DNA from: Clostridia bacterium
Lineage (GTDB): Bacteria; Bacillota; Clostridia; Oscillospirales; Acutalibacteraceae
DNA length: 64,000 nt
Direction of reading: 5' to 3'
Assembly (NCBI GenBank): GCA_017431035.1
Contig: JAFRLW010000028.1
Location: 1-64,000 of the forward strand
Part shown: positions 44,559 to 54,180 of the stretch, piece by piece
Position numbering within the stretch: position 1 is the first letter of the stretch
How the letters are laid out: the number at the start of each line of letters is the position of its first letter
Program-made: the position numbers and the translations under genes
Notes under the pieces: model-generated
The model's input: the letters and a program-made list of their open reading frames with translations, nothing else
What the model was told of the DNA's origin: nothing
The model's database searches: none

Positions 44559-47217
44559 ATTCTATCGGGTATTTATCAGGGAAATAGAAGTAGAAGAGAA
44601 GATATATTGCGTCCTGGTCGGTCATTTGTCCGTCGCCGTTAAAATCGCAGTCGATAGCGGCGGGGTAATCATCAGGGAAATAGAAGTGGAAAAGAAGATA
44701 TATTGCGTCCTGGTCGGTGACGGTGCCGTCGCCGTTGACGTCGGGATTTTTTGACCCTTTTTTGTATATCTTTTGTTCCGTTTTTCCGCAGACTGAACAT
44801 TTGCGCTCATAGGTGACGAACTCGCCGTCGTCTTTCGATATACTCCATGTGCCAAAGGTATGGGGCAGGATTTCAAAGGTGACGGTTTCTTTTTTGCCGC
44901 AGACGGTACATGTGCGAATGCCCTCACCCTTTTCGGTGCAGGTTGCATTTTTTGTTATCGTAACGTCGCCGAAAGTATGGTCAAATACCTCTTCGGCCAT
45001 TCCGCAATATTCACATCTATGCCAATGTCCCGTTGAACTAAATGTCCAGGTGGCAAGGTAGTTATGATCTACCTTTGCTATTTTCCGTTTCTCAACCGTA
45101 TTACAATTAGCGCAGACACGTTGCTCTTCCCCCTCATAATAACAGGTGGGGTCGACTGTTCGGGTCCACTCGCCAAACTTATGTCCTGCGGCTAAAACAG
45201 TTCTTGTTTCCTCTTTTCCGCAAACGGTACAATACCTCTTTTCCTCTCCGTTTTCGGTGCAGGAGTTAGGTGTTACCGTAGTCCAAGCACTGTATGTATG
45301 GGCGGATTTACCGCTTATCTCATTACATCTTGAACAGGTGTACCAGTGATAACTGCCGTCAAAGCCCAGGGTGGAAGAAAAGTTATGACCTAAAGCCGAA
45401 ACTGTTCTTGTTTCCTTAGCACCGCAGGCGCAAACCCTTTGCTCAGTACCAGGCTCCGTGCAGGTCGCCGCTTTTACCGTGCTCCACGCACTGTAGGCGT
45501 GGCTATGGGTACTGCCGCCGCTTCCCGAAAAGACGGGTATTTTGAAGGTGACGGTTGAGGAGTGATCGCCGAGATAACTTTTTGCTAATTTGTTTGCGTT
45601 TTGTATATGGTCAACAAAGTTAGTCGCATACTGGTGCCAAAATGTTCCGTTATACACGTTATAGTCTTTATAATAATGTGTGTACTGACCGCTGTTTACA
45701 TAGTCGCTTCCGTATTTTTTAGCGCCGCCTGATAAGGCTTTTTGTATAGTGTCCCAACCTTGACTTTTTGCATAGGAAAGACCGCTTGTTATAATTTGCT
45801 CTGTAGTAGCGCCTGATGCGCTGAAATTATAAAAGTTATAATATCCCTCATAGCCGGGGTATGTACCAAGACAAAGCGCACTACCGGTAGAGCCTTGTTC
45901 CTGGAGTATAAGTCCCGCCAAAACGTCCGGGTTAACGCCCGACTCTGCGCCGGCGGTGACAATAGCGTTTATATATGTATCGGTATCTAAAAAGGTACCC
46001 GAAACTATTTTCTTTACGCTTTGATAATTTTGTGTTGCCGAGTCATAACCCTGGTGCATAAACATAAATATACCGGCAGGGGTTATAAAGTTTTCGGGGT
46101 TCATAACAAAGGATATAGCGTACTTTGAAGCATACTTGTAACCCGGTTCAACGGTGGTTTGACCGCTGCTTGTGCGCCATGTTTCAGGAAGGCTCGTATA
46201 AACATTTGATATTAGTTTTTTTCCCTTTTCCTGACTGGCGGCATAGTCAAGAGTCATAGATATTTTATCCGCCTCAAATCGCCAACCGGGATATAGCGTA
46301 TGCAGGTATCGAAGCCCGTTCCAATAACTTCTCGGAAAAACGGCGATAACCTTTTCAAAATCTTGATCAAGGGTATAACCGCACTCGCTTACAAGGTCGC
46401 TTCTGATATATCCGTCAAGTCCGCCGGGGGTTTTAACCTTGTACCACTTTTCACCAGATGCATTTGTTTCGGTGCCTGTGGTCACCATAGCGCAGGGCCA
46501 AACCTCCGCAATAGCGGTTGAAGAAGTGGTAGGTGCGCTTCTGACGTTGACGTTTCCGTCGGCAGTGACTATTACTATCTTATTATTATCCGTAAATATA
46601 GAGGGATAAAGCGAGTTTGCTATATATTCGGTGTTGTCTACAGGGTCGGACGGATTATCTATCACAGTGACGTACTGACTGTACGCATACCCCGTGACCT
46701 CATTAGAGCCTGTAACCGAAGCGGGTATAATAACGTGATACCACGTCTCGCCATCCTGATTAACAACAGTACCGTCCGAAGTAGCATTTATACTGTATCC
46801 CGGTGTAGTATAAAGTTTAGAGTAATTTGTTGAAGGTCCGTGTCTTACATTAACGTAACTTCCGCCAATGGTTATGTAGGTTATAGTTGCGGTCGGTGTT
46901 TCTTCTTTGACCGTTATATAGGTTGCTATAACGTATCCGGTTTTATCTCCGCTTCCCGTTTCGGAATTGGGGATTGTGACGTGGTACCAGGTGTTTCCCG
47001 AAGAATCGGTTGAGGTGCCGTCCGACGTGGCGGTTAGGTTTTTTCCTTTCGGTGTTGTATAAACCACCGAATAAGAGGTAGAGGGTCCGCTTCTGACGTT
47101 GACTTCGTCATCTATGACAACGGTTATATTATCAGCCGAAACCTTATTTATAGATAGCGGCACTAACATAATGCACAAACAAAATATTGTAACAACAATT
47201 CTGCTAATCCGTTTCAT
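44557..47217 (-). CDS. Secreted SH3/glucosaminidase/dockerin wall hydrolase
   Basis: 886 residues. Signal peptide ~1-28 (KVSA cleavage). Three bacterial SH3 domains (~31-105, ~112-190, ~212-282) each with NVR.GPSTSYS-type motifs. Residues ~290-560 are a glucosaminidase-like catalytic domain (GWRFEADKI, ESGVNPDVLAGLILQEQG with the probable catalytic Glu). Residues ~570-815 hold about five Cys/His repeats (TCTEPGTEQRVCACGAKETR type, each with CxxC). Residues 824-886 are a type I dockerin with two DxNGDGxxTDQDAIYLL calcium loops. It should cleave peptidoglycan outside the cell and may bind a cohesin. GGAGG precedes the ATG. Confidence 0.88.
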   Translation of the reverse strand: MKRISRIVVTIFCLCIMLVPLSINKVSADNITVVIDDEVNVRSGPSTSYSVVYTTPKGKNLTATSDGTSTDSSGNTWYHVTIPNSETGSGDKTGYVIATYITVKEETPTATITYITIGGSYVNVRHGPSTNYSKLYTTPGYSINATSDGTVVNQDGETWYHVIIPASVTGSNEVTGYAYSQYVTVIDNPSDPVDNTEYIANSLYPSIFTDNNKIVIVTADGNVNVRSAPTTSSTAIAEVWPCAMVTTGTETNASGEKWYKVKTPGGLDGYIRSDLVSECGYTLDQDFEKVIAVFPRSYWNGLRYLHTLYPGWRFEADKISMTLDYAASQEKGKKLISNVYTSLPETWRTSSGQTTVEPGYKYASKYAISFVMNPENFITPAGIFMFMHQGYDSATQNYQSVKKIVSGTFLDTDTYINAIVTAGAESGVNPDVLAGLILQEQGSTGSALCLGTYPGYEGYYNFYNFSASGATTEQIITSGLSYAKSQGWDTIQKALSGGAKKYGSDYVNSGQYTHYYKDYNVYNGTFWHQYATNFVDHIQNANKLAKSYLGDHSSTVTFKIPVFSGSGGSTHSHAYSAWSTVKAATCTEPGTEQRVCACGAKETRTVSALGHNFSSTLGFDGSYHWYTCSRCNEISGKSAHTYSAWTTVTPNSCTENGEEKRYCTVCGKEETRTVLAAGHKFGEWTRTVDPTCYYEGEEQRVCANCNTVEKRKIAKVDHNYLATWTFSSTGHWHRCEYCGMAEEVFDHTFGDVTITKNATCTEKGEGIRTCTVCGKKETVTFEILPHTFGTWSISKDDGEFVTYERKCSVCGKTEQKIYKKGSKNPDVNGDGTVTDQDAIYLLFHFYFPDDYPAAIDCDFNGDGQMTDQDAIYLLFYFYFPDKYPIE

Positions 47218-47263
47218 ATTTCGCCCTCCTTCTATCTTTTTTGATATTTTAATCCATTTTACT

Positions 47264-47293
47264 TATTATATTATAAAAGACAATTTATGTCAA
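47264..47293 (-). promoter_or_regulatory. Promoter of the SH3/dockerin gene
   Basis: On the minus strand TTGACA (47293-47288), 18-bp spacer, TATAAT (47269-47264). Between it and the rpsU promoter (47294-47396) nothing is recognisable. Confidence 0.8.
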
Positions 47294-47396
47294 CCAATGG
47301 CAATTTTTACACGTCTTTTTTGTAGGGTCAACAGTATCAAATAATAGCCGTATTTTAAGGTTTTATTTATAGACATTTAAGTAAAAAATAAAAATC

Positions 47397-47426
47397 TTGA
47401 CAATTATCGATTATATATTGTATAAT
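47397..47426 (+). promoter_or_regulatory. Promoter of rpsU
   Basis: TTGACA (47397-47402), 18-bp spacer, TATAAT (47421-47426), then GAAGGAGGG at 47461. Confidence 0.85.
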
Positions 47427-47476
47427 AATTGTAACTTGTATAACTATATGTATTTTTGCAGAAGGAGGGAATATAA

Positions 47477-47653
47477 ATGAGTGAAGTTAAAGTTAAAGAG
47501 AATGAATCTCTTGATAACGCTTTGCGCCGTTTTAAGAAACAAACAGCGAGAGACGGTGTAATTCAGGAAGTTCGCAAAAGAGAACATTATGAAAAACCCT
47601 CTGTAAAACGCAAAAAGAAATCCGAAGCGGCTCGCAAGAGAAAGTTCAGATAA
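47477..47653 (+). CDS. rpsU: 30S ribosomal protein S21
   Basis: 58 residues: [40 protein letters not shown], ending [14 protein letters not shown] lies 9 nt before the ATG. It has a private promoter and terminator. S21 helps base-pairing with mRNA near the anti-Shine-Dalgarno. A longer frame on the opposite strand is a shadow. Confidence 0.95.
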   Translation: MSEVKVKENESLDNALRRFKKQTARDGVIQEVRKREHYEKPSVKRKKKSEAARKRKFR

Positions 47654-47663
47654 TCTCAAAATT

Positions 47664-47697
47664 AAAGCGACTAAGTTTTTACTTAGTCGCTTTTTTT
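47664..47697. terminator. Terminator between rpsU and the ComEC-like gene
   Basis: 12-bp perfect stem AAAGCGACTAAG/CTTAGTCGCTTT, then TTTTT. Works mainly for rpsU; the convergent gene's stop lies just beyond. Confidence 0.88.
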
Positions 47698-48589
47698 ATT
47701 TCTCGGTTTTATAGTGAAGTTCGCTATCGGCATAAAAGGTTATATCTCCGCAAATATCCGTGCGAAGCACCTTTGCGCCCGAAGTGACAAGCCTTTTCAG
47801 TGCCTCGTCGTGCGGGTGGCGATATACGTTGCCCTCTCCGCAGGATATAACGGCATAGAGCGGAGTTGCCTCCATTAAAAACGCAGCGGTCGAAGAACCT
47901 TTACTGCCGTGGTGACCCACTTTCAAAACGTCACAGTCAAAATCAATACCCTCGTTTAGCATACGCTTTTCGGCGGCGCTTCCGGCGTCACCGGTGAATA
48001 AAAACTTTTTGCCGTTTAGTTCGGCTATTACAATAACCGAGCGGTCGTTTTCGTCGCTTAATTCATAATAAGCGGATAATACCGATAGTTTGATTTCCCC
48101 TACGTTATAAAAAAGTCCCGATTTTGCTACGCTGACGGCGCCGCCCTCGTTTTGCACCTTTTCGCTGACGGCGTTTAGTATCCTTGTAGGGCTTTTAGTG
48201 CCGCTTAAATCAGGCAAAAATAGGTTTTCTATATCAAAGGTATTTGCTACCGCTTCGCTTCCGCCCATATGGTCGTCGTGATTATGGGTAAGTAGCATAT
48301 ACTCTATATCATCAACGCCCATTTTCTTTAATTTTTCACAAAAGTCATAGGCGTTTTCGGGCGTTCCGTTATCAATTATAGCTTCATTATCGCCGTCTTT
48401 GATAAGAGCGCCGTCTCCCTGACCGACGTCAAAGAAGGTTATACTGCCGCCTTTTGTTGTGACGGTCGCCGGCTCTTTTTTATCTTCCGCTTTTATTCTT
48501 GATAAAAGAAAGATTATAAGTATAACACAAAGGGCTATCAAAACGATATATAAAAGGGTTTTCCTATCCCTTTTTGAAAGAGTGCTCAC
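47696..48589 (-). CDS. ComEC C-terminal-like metallo-beta-lactamase hydrolase
   Basis: 297 residues. One N-terminal membrane helix (~11-29) anchors an extracytoplasmic MBL domain: FFDVGQGDGALIKDG, LLTHNHDDHMGG (metal ligands), FTGDAGSAAEKRML, LKVGHHGSKGSS. This is the pattern of the nuclease-like domain of ComEC/Rec2 without the channel part; Firmicutes often have such stand-alone copies. The GTG start overlaps the ftsK stop (GTGA). Substrate is unknown; nucleic acid degradation is plausible. Confidence 0.9.
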   Translation of the reverse strand: MSTLSKRDRKTLLYIVLIALCVILIIFLLSRIKAEDKKEPATVTTKGGSITFFDVGQGDGALIKDGDNEAIIDNGTPENAYDFCEKLKKMGVDDIEYMLLTHNHDDHMGGSEAVANTFDIENLFLPDLSGTKSPTRILNAVSEKVQNEGGAVSVAKSGLFYNVGEIKLSVLSAYYELSDENDRSVIVIAELNGKKFLFTGDAGSAAEKRMLNEGIDFDCDVLKVGHHGSKGSSTAAFLMEATPLYAVISCGEGNVYRHPHDEALKRLVTSGAKVLRTDICGDITFYADSELHYKTEK

Positions 48590-50958
48590 AGTAGGTTATC
48601 CCCTGCTATACGCTCATTAAGTTCATCCATAGTAATCAGAACTTTTCTCGGTTTAGAGCCTTCATAAGGTCCTACTATTCCCCTTTGTTCCATCATATCT
48701 ATAACCCTTGCGGCTCTGGCGTAGCCGAGTTTGAGTTTTCTTTGAAGCAGTGAGGTTGAAGCCTGACCCATTTCAACAACTATTTTGATAGCGTCTTCAA
48801 GTACGGGATCGGTATCGCCGTCATCGGTTTCAGCCTCGGCGCCTTTCTTTTGTTTATCCATTGCCGCCTGGCGTTCAATTTCCTGCATAATATTATCGTC
48901 ATAGTGTGCCTTAGCGGCGGATTTGACGTATTTAACAACCTTTTCAACCTCGCCGTCACTTACAAAACAACCCTGAACACGCTTTGGTTTTACCGAGCCG
49001 ATAGGTGCAAAAAGCATATCGCCTCGACCGAGCAATTTTTCGGCGCCGACGGTATCAAGTATTGTACGGCTGTCGGTTCCCGAAGAAACCGCAAAAGCAA
49101 TACGTGTCGGAATATTGGCTTTGATAACGCCGGTGATAACGTCAACCGAAGGACGCTGTGTAGCGATAAGCAAATGCATACCTGCGGCTCTCGCTTTGGC
49201 GGCTATACGGCGTATAGACTCCTCTACCTCACGAGGCGCCGTCATCATAAGGTCGGCAAGCTCATCAATAATAATAACTATATGAGGCATCCTTTTTATA
49301 TCCGGCTCATCGGTGAGGGTATCTACAAAGCGGTTATATCCTTCAATATCACGGACGTTTCTATCGGCAAACATTCTGTATCTGTTTTCCATTTCCTCAA
49401 CCGCCCAGCCGAGCGCACCTGCCGCTTTTCTCGGGTCGGTGACAACGGGGATAAGAAGATGAGGTATGCCGTTATAAATACCGAGTTCTACTACTTTCGG
49501 GTCTACCATTAAAAGTTTTACTTCGTCAGGATTTGCTTTATAAAGTATACTCATAATAATTGAGTTGATACAAACCGATTTACCCGAACCGGTAGCACCG
49601 GCAATAAGCCCGTGAGGCATTTTTGAAATATCGCCGACAACAACCTTTCCTGCAATATCTCTACCCATAGCAACAGTGAGTTTGCTGCGGGAAGAGGTGA
49701 ACTCGGTCGACTCAATAATCTCACGAACGTGCACCGCCGCCGCCTTGCGATTTGGCACCTCGATACCTACCGCCGCTTTGTTGGGGATAGGCGCTTCTAT
49801 GCGAACGCCTGCCGTAGCAAGATTCATCGCTATGTCATCGGCGAGGCTGGTGATTTTACTGATTTTTACTCCGGCTTTAGGTTGAAGTTCATATCTGGTA
49901 ACGGTAGGACCGTAGCTGACGTCGACAACCTTTGTTTCTATTCCGAAACTACGAAGTGTTTCAACCAGTCTTTCGGCAGTCGCCCTGTGTTCCGCCTCGG
50001 CAACCTTTGAGTTGTATCCGTCACCGGAACTAAGCAGGTCAACAGGCGGTTTGATATAGCCTATGGTATCCTCCCGCTCGGCTATTTCTTCGGTGACCTT
50101 TGCGGTCTCCTCCTCCATATCAACCGTGATACGCTCGTTGTTTTCTTCATCTATGTCGTTTAACGCATCTTCGAGTTTATCGTCATCATCCTCAATATCC
50201 TCTTCATCGTTATAAGCGTTTATAAGGGTTTTGCCCTTGTCTTTATCCTTTTTATCTTCTTGTATGTACTCTTTTTCAGTATCATCTACCGCAAAATCAA
50301 TATCGGTTTTGACCTTTTTTACTTTCTCTTGTTCCTGCTTTTCACGTGTTTCGGCACGTTTTTGAACACGCTCGGCATACGCCTCTTTTGCCTCTTCTTT
50401 GATATTTTGCGCCGGCTTTTTAACCGACTCGAAAAGGGAGATAAGCGTAGCGCCCGTGATAAGCATTATAAGAACAAACATCAAAAGAAATACGGTTATT
50501 GCGGCTCCCACTTTGCCAAAAGCCATATAAAGCGGATGACCAAGCAAAGCGCCTATAAAACCGCCGCTTTTAAGAACAGTTCCCGTTTCGTATGCGTTGG
50601 TCAAATGGTTGACAAAACTGTTTTTCGGGAAGGAGCGGAGAATATCCACCACCGCACCAAGCAAAAGGACTAATCCTTCTGTCTCAAAAAGTTTAATCTT
50701 AAAGGATTTTTTCGCTTTGCCCATAGCGGTGAGAAAAGCGATAACGCATACAAAGAAGGGATAGAAAAATGCAGTTATGCCGAAAACTCCGAAAACAAAG
50801 TTTCGCATAACGGTCCAAAAGTTTTCCCCTTTTATGAATACAAGCGCCATTAAAAACAACGATACGGCAAAAAGCACAACCGCCTTTATCTGACGGTTGC
50901 CGTTACTCTTTGCGGCGGCGTTTGTATTAGTCTTTTTTCTTCCCTTTTTTGCTGCCAT
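48586..50958 (-). CDS. ftsK: DNA translocase FtsK/SpoIIIE
   Basis: 790 residues. Four membrane helices within ~25-180, an acidic linker to ~300, then alpha-beta motor: GPTVTRYELQPKAGVKISKI, Walker A IAGATGSGKSVCINS, Walker B HIVIIIDELADLMM, ATQRPSVDVITGVIKANIPT. Residues ~720-785 are the gamma winged helix that reads KOPS/SRS (QASTSLLQRKLKLGYARAAR). It pumps DNA through the septum in division and sporulation. Confidence 0.96.
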   Translation of the reverse strand: MAAKKGRKKTNTNAAAKSNGNRQIKAVVLFAVSLFLMALVFIKGENFWTVMRNFVFGVFGITAFFYPFFVCVIAFLTAMGKAKKSFKIKLFETEGLVLLLGAVVDILRSFPKNSFVNHLTNAYETGTVLKSGGFIGALLGHPLYMAFGKVGAAITVFLLMFVLIMLITGATLISLFESVKKPAQNIKEEAKEAYAERVQKRAETREKQEQEKVKKVKTDIDFAVDDTEKEYIQEDKKDKDKGKTLINAYNDEEDIEDDDDKLEDALNDIDEENNERITVDMEEETAKVTEEIAEREDTIGYIKPPVDLLSSGDGYNSKVAEAEHRATAERLVETLRSFGIETKVVDVSYGPTVTRYELQPKAGVKISKITSLADDIAMNLATAGVRIEAPIPNKAAVGIEVPNRKAAAVHVREIIESTEFTSSRSKLTVAMGRDIAGKVVVGDISKMPHGLIAGATGSGKSVCINSIIMSILYKANPDEVKLLMVDPKVVELGIYNGIPHLLIPVVTDPRKAAGALGWAVEEMENRYRMFADRNVRDIEGYNRFVDTLTDEPDIKRMPHIVIIIDELADLMMTAPREVEESIRRIAAKARAAGMHLLIATQRPSVDVITGVIKANIPTRIAFAVSSGTDSRTILDTVGAEKLLGRGDMLFAPIGSVKPKRVQGCFVSDGEVEKVVKYVKSAAKAHYDDNIMQEIERQAAMDKQKKGAEAETDDGDTDPVLEDAIKIVVEMGQASTSLLQRKLKLGYARAARVIDMMEQRGIVGPYEGSKPRKVLITMDELNERIAGDNLL

Positions 50959-50979
50959 ACTCTATCTCCTCTAAAACTG

Positions 50980-51678
50980 TTATAATTCTTTATCTTTTTC
51001 TTTATCTATCATTTCATACAAACAGTCAAGCACCGTACTAAGATCGGAACAGGTGTCTATCAGTCCCTCTTTTACAGCCTTTTCCCCTGTAAGCACCGTT
51101 CCAACGTCGGTCACAAGTTCGCCGGTGTTCATCATCAGTTCGGTAAAACGAGACTTTTTAATATGTGAGTTTTTAACGACAAAATCGGTTATTCTCTCCT
51201 GCATCCTGGCAAAATGATTCATCATTTGCGGAACGCCGAGTACCAGCCCGTTCATCCTGACAGGGTGAATAGTCATAGTAGCCGACGGGGCAATAAACGA
51301 CCTCTTTGCCGCAACGGCAAGAGGAACACCGATAGAATGTCCTCCGCCAAGGACAAAGGTGACTGTGGGCTTTCTTATACCGCTTATCAGTTCCGCTATG
51401 GCAAGACCTGCCTCAACGTCACCGCCGACAGTATTAAGAATAATCAGCAACCCTTCTATCTCGCTGCTTTCCTCAGCGGCGATAAGTGCCGGTATCACGT
51501 GTTCATACTTGGTGGTTTTGGTTTGTTCGTTTGAGATGTTGTGTCCCTCTATCTCACCTATTATGGTAAGGCAAAATATTTTATGCTTTTCACCAAGCGT
51601 TTCGACCGCGCCAATCTCCTTTATGGTATCAGACTCTATAGCCTGTTTTGTCTCTTTTTTGTTGTCATTTTCTTTCAT
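50980..51678 (-). CDS. ClpP/TepA-like membrane-associated serine protease
   Basis: 232 residues from the ATG at 51678, with GGAGGG upstream; earlier in-frame codons lack a ribosome site. ClpP-crotonase fold: EGLLIILNTVGGDVEAGLAI, catalytic Ser in LGGGHSIGVPLAVA and catalytic His in TMTIHPVRMNG. It lacks a signal peptide. It resembles YmfB/TlpA 'translocation-enhancing protein' of Bacillus, whose gene also lies beside ftsK/spoIIIE. Its substrates are unknown. Confidence 0.88.
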   Translation of the reverse strand: MKENDNKKETKQAIESDTIKEIGAVETLGEKHKIFCLTIIGEIEGHNISNEQTKTTKYEHVIPALIAAEESSEIEGLLIILNTVGGDVEAGLAIAELISGIRKPTVTFVLGGGHSIGVPLAVAAKRSFIAPSATMTIHPVRMNGLVLGVPQMMNHFARMQERITDFVVKNSHIKKSRFTELMMNTGELVTDVGTVLTGEKAVKEGLIDTCSDLSTVLDCLYEMIDKEKDKEL

Positions 51679-51770
51679 ACATACTTCCCTCCAAATACTA
51701 TTATTTGAAAAAAAGCATATATATACTCTAATTATACAATTAAATATATATTTTTTCAAGCAAAAGAGTT

Positions 51771-51800
51771 AAAAAAACCGCGTTGCATATGCAACGCGGT
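51771..51800 (-). terminator. Terminator of the sugar ATPase gene
   Basis: 24-bp perfect palindrome built on ACCGCGTTGCAT (51777-51788) and its complement, followed on the minus strand by seven T. Confidence 0.92.
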
Positions 51801-51814
51801 AATTATCGTTTTTA

Positions 51815-52924
51815 TTAAACGAGGGTAAGTTCAGTATCTTTATCAAAGAAGTGGATTTTATCAAGTTCACAAGCAACCTGAATTTTATCCCCTGCTTTAG
51901 CTTTAGTTGCAGGATCAACACGGCCTATAGCACGCTGATTTGCAACATCGATATAAAGATAGGTTTCAGAGCCCATAAGTTCGGTAACGTCAACTTCAGC
52001 CGGGAATGTAGCGTCGGGATGATCACTAAGGAAGTCTTCATCATCATGAATATGCTCAGGACGAATACCGAGGATAACCTCTCTGCCGAGATATTCATTA
52101 AGTACGCCGTCAACATTCTTTTCAGCCGGAACTTTAATCTTAAAGTTTTCAGCCAAAGCCACCATATCGTCGCCCTCTTTATCAAGTTTAACGTTGATAA
52201 AGTTCATCTGCGGAGAGCCGATAAATCCTGCAACGAAAAGGTTAGCCGGATGAGAATAAAGGTTTTGAGGAGTATCAACCTGCTGGATAACACCGGCTTT
52301 CATAACAACGATACGTGTACCCATTGTCATAGCCTCTATCTGATCGTGTGTAACGTAGATAAAGGTTGTGCCGAGACGTTTATGTAATTTAGAAATCTCG
52401 GTACGCATTGATGCACGAAGTTTAGCATCAAGGTTTGAAAGCGGCTCGTCGAAAAGGAATACCTTAGGCTCACGAACGATAGCACGGCCGAGAGCAACAC
52501 GCTGACGCTGACCACCTGAAAGAGCCTTAGGTTTACGGTCAAGCAAATGCTCGATATCGAGTATTCTTGCAGCCTCTTCAACACGACGTTTAATTTCATC
52601 ACGAGGAGTCTTGCGAAGTTTAAGAGCAAACGCCATATTGTTAAACACCGTCATATGAGGATAAAGCGCATAACTCTGGAAAACCATTGCTATATCTCTA
52701 TCTTTAGGTGCAACGTTGTTTATAAGGCGGTCGCCTATGTAGATCTCGCCCTTTGAAATCTCTTCAAGGCCTGCAACCATACGAAGTGTGGTGGATTTAC
52801 CGCAGCCGGAAGGACCAACGAGAACTATAAACTCCTTATCTTCAATTTCAAGGTTAAAATCTGCAACAGCCTGAACGCCGCCGTCATAGATTTTATAAAC
52901 ATTTCTTAGTGACAATCCTGCCAT
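51815..52924 (-). CDS. Sugar ABC transporter ATPase, MsmX/UgpC type
   Basis: 369 residues. ABC domain ~1-235: VGPSGCGKSTTLRMVAGLEE, Q-loop VFQSYALYPHMTV, signature LSGGQRQRVALGRAIVREPK, DEPLSNLDAKLR, THDQIEAMT. C-terminal TOBE/OB region (~240-365) with GFIGSPQMNF and LGIRPEHIH. It is encoded alone, without permease or binding protein, as for MsmX, which powers several carbohydrate importers. An extended -10 (TGATATAAT, 52967-52959) lies upstream with GGAGG before the ATG. Confidence 0.93.
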   Translation of the reverse strand: MAGLSLRNVYKIYDGGVQAVADFNLEIEDKEFIVLVGPSGCGKSTTLRMVAGLEEISKGEIYIGDRLINNVAPKDRDIAMVFQSYALYPHMTVFNNMAFALKLRKTPRDEIKRRVEEAARILDIEHLLDRKPKALSGGQRQRVALGRAIVREPKVFLFDEPLSNLDAKLRASMRTEISKLHKRLGTTFIYVTHDQIEAMTMGTRIVVMKAGVIQQVDTPQNLYSHPANLFVAGFIGSPQMNFINVKLDKEGDDMVALAENFKIKVPAEKNVDGVLNEYLGREVILGIRPEHIHDDEDFLSDHPDATFPAEVDVTELMGSETYLYIDVANQRAIGRVDPATKAKAGDKIQVACELDKIHFFDKDTELTLV

Positions 52925-53013
52925 AACAATACCTCCGGGAAATTATTTTACAATAGACATTATATCAAAAGTGCGATTATTTTTCTATTATTATTTGTCA
53001 CAATATTTTTCCG

Positions 53014-53736
53014 TCACTTTTGTTTATAATTTATAGTTTTTCTTAACAAATCATCAAAACTGACCTCTTTTATGTCGCCCGGCATAAGATTTTCGGGCAA
53101 TTTTAACAAACCGATACTAACCCGTTTAAGCGCCAAAACTTTGTTACCTCTCGCCGCAAACATTCTTTTTACCTGGTGATACTTTCCCTCATATATTTTA
53201 ACCTTTGCTTTTTTATCTCCCGCTTTTTTAAGCGTTGCGGAAAGACAGGTTGTCCCGTCGCTTAGAACTATTCCGTCAAAAAACGCCTTTACATCTTCAT
53301 CGTTTATATCTTTTATGAGTTCGGCTTCATACACCTTAGGCACCATTTTTTTGGGGGAAATAATATTATGAACAAAGGCGCCGTCATCGGTCAGTATCAA
53401 AAGCCCCGTAGTATCTTTATCAAGCCTGCCGGCAGGGGATAAATCTTTTCGGCGGTATTTTTCCGGCACAAGATCTATAACCGTTTTTACACCCTTATCA
53501 CGAGTGGCGGTCAGAACACCGCTTGGTTTGTTCATAATTAAATAAATATGCTTTTTATATTTAATCTCTTCACCGGACAGGGTGACAAACGAAGTGTCGG
53601 TATCAATAGAAAAAGAGGGGTCTTTAACCGTTTTGTTATCAACGGCTACTTTACCCCTTTTTATCTCTTTTATCGCCTCGCTTCTTGAGAGCGAAGTTTG
53701 GTTTGAAACAAATCTGTCAAGTCTGCATTTATTCAT
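53014..53736 (-). CDS. rsuA: 16S rRNA pseudouridine synthase, RsuA family
   Basis: 240 residues. S4 domain at ~1-48 (RLDRFVSNQTSLSRSEAIKE), then the pseudouridine synthase: IYLIMNKPSGVLTATRD, AGRLDKDTTGLLILTDDG with the catalytic Asp, and KVYEAEL, GKYHQVKRMF. It is expected to modify U516 of 16S rRNA. It starts 3 bp after the DUF4830 gene. Confidence 0.93.
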   Translation of the reverse strand: MNKCRLDRFVSNQTSLSRSEAIKEIKRGKVAVDNKTVKDPSFSIDTDTSFVTLSGEEIKYKKHIYLIMNKPSGVLTATRDKGVKTVIDLVPEKYRRKDLSPAGRLDKDTTGLLILTDDGAFVHNIISPKKMVPKVYEAELIKDINDEDVKAFFDGIVLSDGTTCLSATLKKAGDKKAKVKIYEGKYHQVKRMFAARGNKVLALKRVSIGLLKLPENLMPGDIKEVSFDDLLRKTINYKQK

Positions 53737-53739
53737 TAT

Positions 53740-54180
53740 CTATTCCTTTATAAGCACGTTTTCTTTAAGCGGGAACATTTTGCCGTCAAGCGATACAGAT
53801 GATATATCACCGCCGATTACCCTGTCTTTATAAACTAACAGGTTTATAAAATATTCGGGATTTTCTTTTAATTTGTAGGTGTAAAGAGTGACCTTTTCAC
53901 CCTTGTATAACGAGAGGTCGTATCCCGCTTCCTTTTGAATATCGTTATACCTGTTATACACCTGTTTGAACTCTAAAGGTATATATACGCTCTTTTTTTG
54001 GCAGTCGCTGTTCATAGGGGTTAAATTAAGCGCCTCTATAAACTCACGGCGGTCTTCATCACTTGCCGCATTTTTTACATCTTTTGCGGCAAAAAACGAG
54101 AGAAAAACAGCCGCAACAAACAAAAGTGTAAAGAGCGCAATAAGAATGTGGTTTTTTCTTAAACTTAATAGCATTTTCAT
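53740..54180 (-). CDS. DUF4830 membrane-anchored protein
   Basis: 146 residues from the ATG at 54180 (MKMLLSLRK). A membrane helix (~11-28) and an external domain with RREFIEALNLTPMN, VYIPLEFKQVYNRYNDIQKE, AGYDLSLYKGEKVTLYTYKL, and NLLVYKDRVIGGDISSVSLD; these fit DUF4830, an uncharacterised clostridial family. The start codon is inside a perfect 17-bp hairpin; the probable ribosome site GGTGAT is in the loop, so translation may be regulated. Confidence 0.82.
   Translation of the reverse strand: MKMLLSLRKNHILIALFTLLFVAAVFLSFFAAKDVKNAASDEDRREFIEALNLTPMNSDCQKKSVYIPLEFKQVYNRYNDIQKEAGYDLSLYKGEKVTLYTYKLKENPEYFINLLVYKDRVIGGDISSVSLDGKMFPLKENVLIKE

Noticed and set aside
47444..47659. Minus-strand frame of 71 codons
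   Set aside because: Exact antisense of rpsU, which has a good ribosome site, promoter and terminator.
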